From Limnomonas spitsbergensis (Eukaryota > Chlorophyta > Chlorophyceae > Chlamydomonadales), in contig JAYJMM010000093.1 of NCBI GenBank assembly GCA_037349105.1, positions 1,302,001 through 1,366,000 of the forward strand: DNA of 64,000 nucleotides, given 5' to 3'. The notes under the pieces are model-generated. The model ran no database searches, was not told where the DNA came from, and saw only the letters and a list, made by a program, of their open reading frames with translations. The translations under genes were made by a program, and so were the position numbers. Shown here piece after piece: positions 10,001 to 22,000 of this stretch. Position 1 is the stretch's first letter; every line of letters starts with the position of its first letter.

Positions 10001-13000
10001 AAGCAGGGTGAGGAATAAGAGAGGGGGATGAAGCAGGGTGTGGAATAAGAGAGGGGGATGAAGCAGGGTGAGGAATAAGAGAGGGGGGAAGCAGGGTGAG
10101 GAATAAGAGAGGGGGGGAAGCAGGGTGAGGAATAAGAGAGGGGGGGGAAGCAGGGTGAGGAATAAGAGAGGGGGGAAAGCAGGGTGAGGAATAAGAGAGG
10201 GGGATGAAGCAGGGTGAGGAATAAGAGAGGGGGGGGGGAGCAGGGTGAGGAATAAGAGAGGGGGGATGAAGCAGGGTGAGGAATAAGAGAGGGGGATGAA
10301 GCAGGGTGAGGAATAAGAGAGGGGGGATGAAGCAGGGTGAGGAATAAGAGAGGGGGGATGAAGCAGGGTGAGGAATAAGAGATGGGGGATGAAGCAGGGT
10401 GGGGAATAAGAGAGGGGGGATGAAGCAGGGTGAGGAATAAGAGAGGGGGGATGAAGCAGGGTGAGGAATAAGAGAGGGGGGATGAAGCAGGGTGAGGAAT
10501 AAGAGAGGGGGATGAAGCAGGGTGAGGAATAAGAGATGGGGGATGAAGCAGGGTGAGGAATAAGAGATGGGGGATGAAGCAGGGTGAGGAATAAGAGAGT
10601 GGGATGAAGCAGGGTGAGGAATAAGAGAGGGGGGAAGCAGGGTGAGGAATAAGAGATGGTGGGGAAGCAGGGTGAGAAATAAGAGATGGGGGGAAGCAGG
10701 GTGAGGAAAAGAGGGGGGGAAGAGGGGGGGAAGAGGGGGGGAAGGAGGGGGGAAAGAGGGGGGGGAACGAGGGGGGGGGGGGGAGAGAAAGGGGGAAGAG
10801 GGCCAGAAGAGGGGGGGGGGGGGGGAGGGGGGAGAAGAGGAGGGGGGGGAAGAGGGGGGGGGGGGGGGAGGGGGGGGGGGGGGGAGGGGGGGGGGGGGGG
10901 GGGGGGAAGAGGGGATAAAGCAGGGTGAGGAAGAGGGGGGGGGGGGGGGGGGGGGGGAAGAGGGTAGAGACAGGAGGGGTGGACCAGGGTGAAAATGAGG
11001 GGGGGCGCAGGGGGAGAAACAGGGTCGGGAGGGGAGGGGGAAGAGGGTAGAGACAGGAGGGGTGGACCAGGGTGAAAATGAGGGGGGGCGCAGGGGGAGA
11101 AACAGGGTCGGGAGGGGAGGGGGAAGAGGGTAGAGACAGCAGGGGTGGACCAGGGTGAAAAGGAGGGGGGGCGCAGGGGGAGAAACAGGGTCGGGAGGGG
11201 AGGGGGAAGAGGGTAGAGACAGCAGGGGTGGACCAGGGTGAAAAGGAGGGGGGGCGCAGGGGGAGAAACAGGGTCGGGAGGGGAGGGGGAAGAGGGTAGA
11301 GACAGGAGGGGTGGACCATGGTGAAAAGGAGAGGGGGCGCAGGGGGAGAAACAGGGTCGGGAGGGGAGGGGGAAGAGGGTAGAGACAGGAGGGGTGGAAC
11401 AGGGTGAAAAGGAGGGGGGCGCAGGGGGAAAAACAGGGTCGGGAGGGGAGGGGGAAGAGGGTAGAGACAGGAGGGGTGGAACAGGGTGAAAAGGAGGGGG
11501 GGCGCAGGGGGAGAAACAGGGTCGGGAGGGGAGGGGAAGAGGGTAGAGACAGGAGGGGTGGACCAGGGTGAAAAGGAGGGGGGGCGCAGGGGGAAAAACA
11601 GGGTCGGGAGGGAAGGGGGAAGAGGGTAGAGACAGGAGGGGTGGAACAGGGTGAAACGAGGGGGGTTGAGGGTGTAAGGGTGATCAACTGATACTACAGG
11701 GGGGGAGCGGCTTAAGAAAGGAAATCTAACTCGATAAGATGAGATCTAACTAGATCATATAAGACTAGGCACATGCTGAGGTCCACACTCACCTGGAACG
11801 CATACTCGGCAGTGGACACTAAGCGCACCACAATGAATATGCAGACCTGGGCCCCCTCACTCCGCATCCCTTCAGAACATATCACAGAGAATCTTATTAT
11901 CCTTACATTTTCTCATACGGTATTCATACATCGGTACATACTTTTGACTCACCTGGAACACATGTTGGGCAGTGAACACCTCCCACATCATCACACCAAA
12001 GCCGTACACATCCGTAGCGGGCATCATGACACCTTTGGAGGCACAACGTGGCATGTTAGGGTTTAGGATCAGGGTTTAGGTTTGGGTTCAGGGCTTGTGC
12101 TGGGCTTGAGGATACAAAACCAACCTAAACCCTCATCCTGCACACATCCTTCACAGGCATCATGATACCTTGAAGGCACAACGTCAACGTGTCAACAGCT
12201 CTACGTGGCATGTTAAGGTTCATGGTTTAAATTTGGGTTGAGATTTCAACCTGAACACACATACATTTCTTGCAAACATCATGACACCTCGCGGCATTTT
12301 GAAAGAGGCATGCCCATCGCCCAGTCTTTGGTCGCCGGTGACAGCCTGGCGGAATGCTGAGAGAGGTATGCCCAATACCCAGCCTATAATTGGTAATGAC
12401 AGCCTGGCGGCATTTTGAAAGAGGCATGCCCATTGCCCAGTCTTTTGTCGCCGATGATAGACTGGCGGTGTTCTGAAAGAGGCATGCCCATTGCCTAGCC
12501 TTCAGCTGGTGATGACAGCCTGGCAGAATGCTGATCGAGGCATGCCCATTGCCCAGCCTATGTCGGTGATGACAGCCTGGCAAATGCTGATCAAGGCATG
12601 CCCATTCCTCAGCTAACAGCTTGCTATGACTCACCACTCCGCAGCATCTCTGGGGGCCTGGACAAGGGATTCAAAAAAGAGAAACGGTTATTAGTTTATT
12701 ACAAAAAAGATGAATCGTTATTACTAAAAGAGGAATGTTTATTACAAAAACAGAGGAATGGTTATACCAAGGCGAGTGTTTGGAATCAATAATTCCACTT
12801 TGTTTTGTGCAGCCTGCTGGTCATGGCAACGGAAGGTCCCACCAGCCGGCGAATTGGAAGGGAGCACCGAGAAGGAGGGATGGTTATTAAAAGGCTAGCA
12901 AATCATATCGTAGAAGATTCACATGCGTCCGGCGCATACTGCTGGTCATGGCAAGGAAATGTCCAACCCGCCCGCCATTTTAAATGGGCACCGAGAAAGA

Positions 13001-16000
13001 GGGATGGTTATCAAAAGGCGAGCATATCATAGGAGGTTCAAATGCATTCAGCACATTCTGCTGGTGACAGCAATGCAAGGTCCCACCATGCCCGCTTATT
13101 TAAATGGGCACCGAGAAAGAGGGATGGTTATGAAAAGGCGAGCATATCATCGTATCATAGGAGGTTCACATGCGTTTGGACGGAACCGTTAACCCTGCTG
13201 GTCACGGCGACGAGAGACCCAACCCGTTAAGCATATCATAAGCCTCAAGTGCTAAACAGCCCAAGACAGCATTGAGAACAAGGGAAACACAAAACATGTG
13301 GAACTTAGTAACCCCACCACCTACTTTGGGGCATCAAAAATACGGAACCCTAAGCCCTCAACCCTAAGCCCTCAACCCTAAGCCCTCAACCCACCACCTA
13401 CTTTGGGACAACAGAAGGCCTTGCCTAAACCCACTCATCAAATTTGGAACCATTAACCCACACGTACTCACTGGTGCACGACCCACTGTAAACCCTCAAC
13501 CCTTGAACCTAAACCCTAAAATCTCGAACCTAAACTCTCAATCCTCCAACCTAAACCCTACAAACTAAACCCTTAACCCTTGACCTCTAAGACGACAATC
13601 ACTCACTGGTGCATGACCAACTCTTAACCCTCAAACCTTTACCCTAAGCTCTCAACCCTCCAACCTCAACCCTGACATGTAACCCTCTAAGCTTTACCCT
13701 AAACTCTCAACCCTTTACCTACACCCTAAACTCTCCAACCTTAAACCTCCAACCTTAACCCTATACTCGCAAACCTCCAACCTAAACCCTCAAACCCTTC
13801 ACTCTCAACCCTCCAACCTTTACCCTAAACCCTTTAACCTAAACGCTCAACCCTCCAATTCAAATCTTCAACTCTCAACCCTCCAATATAAACACTAAAT
13901 TCTCAAACCTCCAACCTAAACCCTCCAAGCTAAACCCTTAAATCTCAACCCTCCAATCTAGAACCTCCATCCTTGACATCTAAGCTGACAATAACGCACT
14001 GGTGTGTAACTAACTCTAACATCTCAACCCTCCAACTTAAACCTTAAACCCTTGACCTCCGACCCAAAGCCGACAATAACTCACTGGTGCGTGACGGTGC
14101 CGTAGGCCTCAGTCATAATGGAGGAATGATTGGCTGCCATGAAGCGTGCAAAGCCGAAATCTGCAACGCGTCAATGACAACATGGAAAAATTAAGTTAAA
14201 AAAATGATGGTGATGGCATTATACTGATTGGCTGCCATGAAGCGCGCAAGCCAAAATCTGCGGCACAACAGCCCGTCCAACAATGACAAAACTCGATTTG
14301 TTTGCGTGTGAAATGAGAGTCACAAAGTACATACTGGTGTACCGCAGTGTACTGCAGTGTATCACAATATGGCTCTTTTGTTTGTGATACTGGGAGAAAG
14401 CATCTCATTACACAATGCTGGCTCCTAGCCTGGGCCCTGAATCAGTTTCCTTAACCCTAATTACATTCCTGAACCTGATCATGTTCTTAAGCCCTAATGA
14501 CATTCCTAAGCCCTTATTACATTCCTGAACCCCAATCCAAGTGCTGGACCCTCAGTCCCTAGGCCTTAGCCTTATTCCTAAACCCTAATAAAATTCCCTA
14601 AACCTAATCAGATTCCTGGACCTAATGCCCAAGCCACTTGCCCCCGGCCTCTCCAGCACGTACCTGCCCCGGCCCCTTGGCCCCGGACCTTATGGCCCCT
14701 TGGCCCCGGACCTAATGGCCCCGGCCTGTACAGCACGTACCGGCCCCGGCCCCTTGGCCCCAGACCTAATGGCCCCTTGGCCCCGGACCTAATGGCCCCT
14801 TGGCCCCGGACCTAATGGCCCCTTGGCCCCAGACCTAATGGTCCCTTGGCCCCGGACCTAATGGCCCCTTGGCCCCGGACCTAATGGCCCCTTGGCCCCA
14901 GACCTAATGGCCCCTTGGCCCCGAACCTAATGGCCCCTTGGCCCCGGACCTTATGGCCCCTTGGCCCCGGACCTTATGGCCCCTTGGCCCCCGACCTAAT
15001 GGCCCCATGGCCCCGGACCTTATGGCCCCGACCTAATGGCCCCTTTGCCCCGGACCTAATGGCTACTTTGCCTCGGACCTTATGGCCCCTTTGCCCCGGA
15101 CCTAATGGTCCCAGACCTAATGGCCCCTTGGCTCTGGCCTGTACAGCACGTACCTGCCAGCTTGGATGTGTAGCCTCGGTTGTCAATGTTGCTGGAGGCC
15201 AGCAAAATGTTAGCGGCCTGCGATTTCGACACGGGAAAAGCATATGCAAATAAGTACCAGTAAGAAAATTAGCAAACATAAATGAATAGTGTGCTATTAC
15301 CTAGATTTGATTTGATTTGATTTGCCTTCCGTCGGGCATCAAACAATTTTTCTTTTAGTGCTGCCCTCAGGGCCACAGGTCGACAACAGCTCTTATTTTC
15401 TGATTTAAAACTGGCATTGACAATAAAGCGATCCTTAGTGAATTCATTCAGGGACCCCTCAACCCCAGACAACGTTAATTGAAAGAGGGACGGCAAAGCA
15501 AATCTACGGTATTGGAGACTAGCTAAAGAGTTTAGGCCAGATGAGGACAAAGGAAGCCTGAACACAAATAAATATATAATTAATCAAATACAATATAAAT
15601 ACAATAACAAATTAAACATAAATATATTTAGGTCCTGAAGACTAGCTTAAGCAATTTAGGCCAGGTGAGGCTGGCCAGATATTTGCAGCCTGCGATAAGG
15701 ACACAGATATAACCATAACCTTGCCCTGAGACCCTGCCTAGATCTATGGATCTAAGGATCTATGTTCCACACCTTCCGACAGACGACTCTTGAGATCTAT
15801 GTTCCACACCTTCCGACAGACCCACCTTGAGATCTCCGTGCACGATGCCGTTTTTATGGATGTACTGCAAAGGCAGGCACACACACACAAGAGGGGCAAC
15901 ACCGCTCAGCTACAATTCAGCTACATCATAACGTGGTGCGTCTCAGCTACAACTTGGCTCGATCTAGACATGGTGCCGTTTTTATGGATGTACTGCAAAG

Positions 16001-19000
16001 GGAGGCACACACACACGAGGGGTGGGCAAGGCCGGTAATGACGAGTTGCGTGTCGGATATTATTCAGCTACAGATTGACGGGGTGCACCTCAGCCACAGT
16101 TCAGCTACATCATAAATTTACAATGCAGTATGTCTCAGCTACAACTCGGCTACATCGTGACGAGGTGTGCATCAGCTACAATTCAGTTACATCATGATGG
16201 CAAGAGCCTCAGCTACTATTCAGCTACATCATGTTGTGTGCCTCAGCTACAATTAAGCTACATTATCATGTCCTGTGCCTCAGCTTCGATTGGGCTACAT
16301 AATGATGTCGTGTGCCTCAGCTACAATTCAGCTACATAATGATTCGCACACACAAGGCTTTAGCCACCACCCACCCTCAGTGAAGAGACTATTTCTCCCA
16401 GGATCTGCAGCCAAGATCTGAAGCTCAGGATCTGTAGACTAGGATCTGCAGGATCTGAAGGTCTAGCTACTCCCCGCACAAACAAGACTGACGCCATCAC
16501 TCACCTTAAGTACCCGAAAAGACCTCCCCCAGGATCTGCAGCCCAGATCTGCAGGCTGGGATCTGCAGCCACCTTGAGCGCTGAGATGCCCTCTCCCAGG
16601 ATCTGCAGGCTGGGATCTACAACCTGAATCAACAGTCCGGATCTGCAGCCCAGATCTGCACCCACCTTGAGCGCCGAGAGATGACCACCCCTAGGATCTG
16701 CGGCACGGATCTGCAGCCCAGATCTACAGCTCGGATCTGCAGCCCGGATCTGCACCCACCTTGAGCGCCGAGAGATGACCTCCCCCAGGATCTGCGGCAC
16801 GGATCTACAGCTCGGATCTGCACCCACCTTGAGCGCCGAGATGACCTCCCCCAGAATCTGAAGCACATTCCAAGCATCCCAATACATCATGTCCGGCGCG
16901 GGCGCTTTTGTCTGGCCGCCCCCTCGGTCCGAGCTCAGGGGGCTGCGGATACCGGATCCAGACAGAGGCGGCTGCGGCGGCTGGCTGACGGCGTCGGGCG
17001 CGCCCACGCTGCTGGCTTTAGCGGGCATTTTGGGGCCCACATCCGCCTGGCAGCGGGCCATTTGGGCATTGGGTGTAGGGTTTGGGGGCATTGGGTGTAG
17101 GGTTTAGGGGCATTGGGTGCAGGGTGTAGGGGCATGGGGTGTAGGGTTTAGGGGCATGGGGTGTAGGGTTTAGGGGCAGTGGGTGCAGGGTTTAGGGGCA
17201 GTGGGTGAAGGGTTTAGGGGCAGTGGGTGAAGGGTTTAAGGGCAGTGGGTGAAGGGTTTAGGGGCAGTGGGTGTAGGGTTTAGGGGCAGTGGGTGCAGGG
17301 TTTAGGGGCAGTGGGTGCAGGGTTTAGGGGCCGTGGGCGCAGGGTTTAGGGGCAGTGGGTGAAGGGTTTAGGGGCAGTGGGTGAATAGTTTAGGGGGCAG
17401 CGGAGGGTTGGGGCCCACATCTGCCTGGAAGCAGGGCAGTGGGGCAGTGAGTGTAGGGTTTACGGTGCAGTGGATGCAGGATTTAGGGGGCACAGGACAT
17501 TAGGGCAGGGGGTTATGGTTTAGGGGTAATAGGGCAGGGGGCGTATGGCTTAGGGGTAGCGGGACATTGGTTGTAGGGGTTAGGGGTACCCTAGTTGTGT
17601 GCTTGGAACTCGAGGGGTTACAAAAACCAGCGCCTCCACTACGTGGTTAGCAGATTGTGGGCACCTTTTGGTGGAGGGGCCTCCGCGTAGCCTCCTCAAA
17701 TTTCCAAATTTTCTTGTATAGTGTTTTTCGAGCAAACCGGTACCTATTTATCGCTGAGCCGTGCAACGAGAATTAAATAACGACAGGTTGGTCAAAGGGG
17801 CCTAACCTATGGCTGGGCATTGCGCAGGGCCCTGCTCAAGGTGTGTATCAATGACAGGGACCTGCTCTGCCCTGTGGCAGTAATTCTTTTTTCGGCTACG
17901 AGTCCACCTTTGGCAGGCCACCCTGGGCCCACCTTTGGCCCACCTTGGTCAGGCCGACCTGAGCCCACCTTTGGCCCACCTTTGTCAGGCCGACCTGGGC
18001 CCACCTTTGGCTCACCTTTGGCAGGCTGCCCTGGGCCCACCTCTGGCAGGCCGCGCGAGGCCCACCTTTGGCAGGCCGCCATGGGCCCACCTTTGGCAGG
18101 CCGCTCTGGGCCCACCTTTGGCAGGCCCACCTTTGGCAGTCCGCTCTGGGCCCAGGCTGCTAGAGCCCCGATTGGGAGCACACCTGGACCTACGGCTGGT
18201 GGCCAGAGCAGCATGGCTGGCCACAAACGGGGCCTCCGGCTAGAGGCCGAAGTGTAGCTGACATGTAGCTGACATGTAGCTGACATGTAGCTGAGTCACC
18301 AAAAACGAAACACTGCCCTGCTGCAAAAACGACACCCTGCGGTATTTGAGCCGACAAAGAGGTCCTGCTTGAATACTACATCTTTGCTGGAGTTTTTTGA
18401 AGTGTTTTATCAGGCAATGCCTATTTCGTTGTGACAAACCTTGAGTGGCCTCCTAAAATGTTGACGATGGAGGGTTCGCGTCGGATGGTGGAAGGCTCCT
18501 GTCCCCATATTGGGTTATGCTAATATTGAAAAGAAAGCTCTTCGTAGATTCTGATCGACTCAAATCATTTTTTGTATTCTTTCTTCCAGCCTTTACGGCC
18601 TCTTTACCGGGTGGTGGAAGCCTGAAAGGTTCCTGACCCCATATTGTGTAAAGTTAATATTGAAATAAAGCTCCATGCAGCTTCTTATCGAATCACATTA
18701 AATATTTTATATTATTTCCTCCAGCCTTACGGCCACCTTACCGGGTGGTGGAAGGCACCTGTTCTCATCGTGTTACGTGAATGGTGAAAGGCCCTGTGTA
18801 GATTCTTATCCACTCGAATCAACTATTTTGTTATCTTTGCTCTAGGCTTTACGGCCACCTTACCGGGTGGTGGAAGGCACCTGTCCTCATCGCGTGCCAC
18901 AATGTGCCGAGTGAGCAGTACTCCATAATCATAAACCACTCGTACTGCACTTTTGTCTGTGGAGAGCAGGGGGGGGGGAGCAGTACAGGTGACACGGCGA

Positions 19001-22000
19001 CAGTGAACAATACTCCATAATCAAGAACCACTCGTACTACACATAGGTCTGTTGAGAGCAACTAGGGGGGCAGTACATGTGGCAATGCGACAGTGAGCAG
19101 TACTCCATAATCATGAAGTACTCATACTGCACCTTGTTTGGTTGAGAGCAAAGGGGGGGGGTACAAGGGGGGAGGGAGCAGTACAGGTGACACGGCGACA
19201 GTGAGCAATACTCCATAATCAAGAACCACTCGTACTGCACTTTGTCTTGTAGTGACAAAAGGGGGGAAGGGGGGCAATACAGGTGACACATCAGCGGTAA
19301 GCAGTACACCATGATCATGAACCACTTGTACTGCACTTTGGTCCGCAAGAGGGGAGGGGGAAGCAGAGCAGTACAGGTGTCACAGCGGCAGGGAGGTCGT
19401 CAGTCGACATACACCAGAGATAACGCATGTCGATGTATCTGCGCTATCTCAATAACGCAGATAACGATTTTGCTGCCAGATCAGGGCGAAACCAATTTAG
19501 CCAAGCAGCATCCCGTCTTCAGCTGCACGTTTCGCTGATCCTCGAAACACGTTTCCACACCCCGCCCTGAAGACAGTCAACCTCATCTTGAGACCATGGC
19601 TAAGGGTGAAGGGCTCAGTGTTTAGGGTTCAGTGTTTAGAGTTTAGGATTAAGGGTTTTGGGGTGAGCGTTTAGAGGTGAGTGTTAAGTGTCTAGGGTTC
19701 ATTGTTAAGTGTTTGGGGATTCAGTGTTCAGTGTTTAGGGCTAAGTGCTCAGTGATGAGGGTTAAGTGTTTAGGGCTACGTGCTTAGGGCGCCGCGCACA
19801 TTAGGCCCACCCCTCCGCAGCTGCACGTTCCGCTGAGCTCTGAAACCCGTCACAACATCTCACCAGGAGGACAAGCGGCTAATGTCCGGATTATGATGAA
19901 GGGTTGAGGGTTGAGGGTTGAGGGTTGAGGGTTGGGCCCACGCGTCCGCAGCTGCACGCTCTGCTGAGCTCCGAAACCCGTCACGGCATCTTAATAGGAA
20001 GACGGGCAGCTACTGTCCAGATTATGGTTGAGGGTTGAGGTTTGTAGTCTGAGGGTTCAGAGCGTTGCGGCTGAGTGCACATGAGCCACACCCGCCTGCT
20101 GTTGCAAGATTCATTCAGGGGTCAGGCTCATCCCCCTGTGCTCTTCGCCCGCTCACCCGCCCGCGGCTGCATGCCTCACGGAGATCTTTTAGCCGTCCCC
20201 ACGTCCCGCGAAAAATGTAGGCAGGAGTCAGCGAGGATCTAGGGTTTGGGGCTAAGGGTTGAACGTTCCAGGGTTTAGGCGCACCCATTAACGGATGGAT
20301 GTCTTGCACTGATTTTTAGCGGTCCCCACATTGCGCCAAAAATATGGGCAGAAGTCAACGAGGGTCTAGGGTCTAGGGTTAAGGGTTAAGGGTTGAAAGT
20401 TTCAGGGTTTAGGCACGCTCATCCGCGGATGGATGCGTCGCACAGCTACGTAGCGGACTCCACATTCCACCAGAAAGATAGGTAGGAGTCAGCGAGGGTC
20501 TAGGGTTTGGGGTTCAGTCTAGGCGCGCCCATCCGCGGATGGCTGCCTCGCAGAGCTCCATAGCGGTCTCCACATTCCGCCAGAAAAAGCGGTCAGCGAG
20601 GGTTTAGGGTTAAGGGTTTGACATTTCAGGGTCAAGGGTTTTTGACATTTCAGGATTCAGGGTCTAGGAGTTTTGACGCACCCGTCCGTGGCTGCATGCC
20701 TCGCTCAGCTCCGTGACTGTCCCGACGTCCCGCCAGGAGGACAGGCACTTGTACGTCTCAACGATGTTGGGGTGGCCCGAGACCAAGGACATGACCAACG
20801 CCTCAAACTGAACAAACAAACACAAGCATGGTGGGGGGAGGTTATTGGGAGAATGGGGAATAGCTAGATTAAATTGTGTGAAGATGACAGGCACTTGTAC
20901 GTCTCCACGATGTTGGGGTGGCTCGAGACCAAGAACATGACCAGCGCCTCAAACTGGAAAAAGAAACACGAGCGTGTGGGGGGGGGAGGTTGGGGAATGG
21001 CTGTATTTCTTTTGGAAATCGACAGGCACTTGAACGTCTCCACGACGTTGGGTGGCTCGAGACCAGTTGTGACCAATGCTTCAAAACTGAAAGCATCAAT
21101 CGTATGTTATAGGGCTCAAAACCTGTACACCTCCCTCCCGCTGCGTCTTTTCGCCCTTACCTGCACCATGCCCTCCCGCTGCGTCTTTTCGTCAGTGTTG
21201 GCCATATTGCCCCGCAGCCCATGGACGGCCTTCACTGCCACCGGCCGCCCTTTGTAATCTGCCAGGAACACTCGGCCATAACCTATAACGCAGAATTCAG
21301 GGTTCCGGGTTTTTGTCGATTTTCATAACCTGCCAGGAACACTCAGCCATAACCTGTTCCGCAGGGTTCAATTTTAGGGGTTCAGGCTCAGGGTTCAGGG
21401 TCAAGGATTCAGGGTCATGTTCAGGCTTCACGATGTTTTTGTCAAGCTCAGTCTTGAACCACAAAGTTCTGCAACAGCGCGCAGCGCGCCACGGCGTGTC
21501 TTTCCCCTGAAAGGAATCCCCGGCCACATCTGAACGTTGATATGAGTGTGTTACAGGCACCCTCTTGGGGGGCAGACCGCTAGAGGCTATGCGACCATCC
21601 ATGGGTCAGTCTGGACCAGAACGTTGTCGGCCCCCTGCTGGCCGTTCAGGCAACATTGTACGCTGCATTCGGTTTTGTCGGCCTGTGGCTGGCGCCAGGC
21701 TGAAATTAAGTTTAAATGCATTACAAATATGATTGCCAGCAGCTTCTCTTTTTTGGTCGAAGCACGGTGTCGAACAATTATTAATCTTTGAGTCTAGAGC
21801 AGTTCTTCAGTACCGAAAGAATGCCAGAAAAAGCCAAATCGCGAGGGGGGAAATATATTTGTTCTAGTCTGCGGTGAGCTATGGAGCAAAGTTAGAGGTA
21901 TGCATACCATATAGCTATACCAGAAAAAAGCAAGGTCACGAAACCAAAGCACGAAAAAAAACAGATTTGTGTTAAGCGTGTGAAGAGCCATGGAGTTGAA

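Noticed and set aside
9553..11687. Pro/Ser-rich frames of 588 and 691 codons on the minus strand
   Set aside because: They translate the 31-bp and 83-bp arrays of kinase intron 11. Only the last 80 bases of the shorter one are a true exon.
20240..20680. A separate small gene from the repeated WRDVGTVTEL-like frames
   Set aside because: They are decayed copies of kinase exon 4 without starts or continuous frames.
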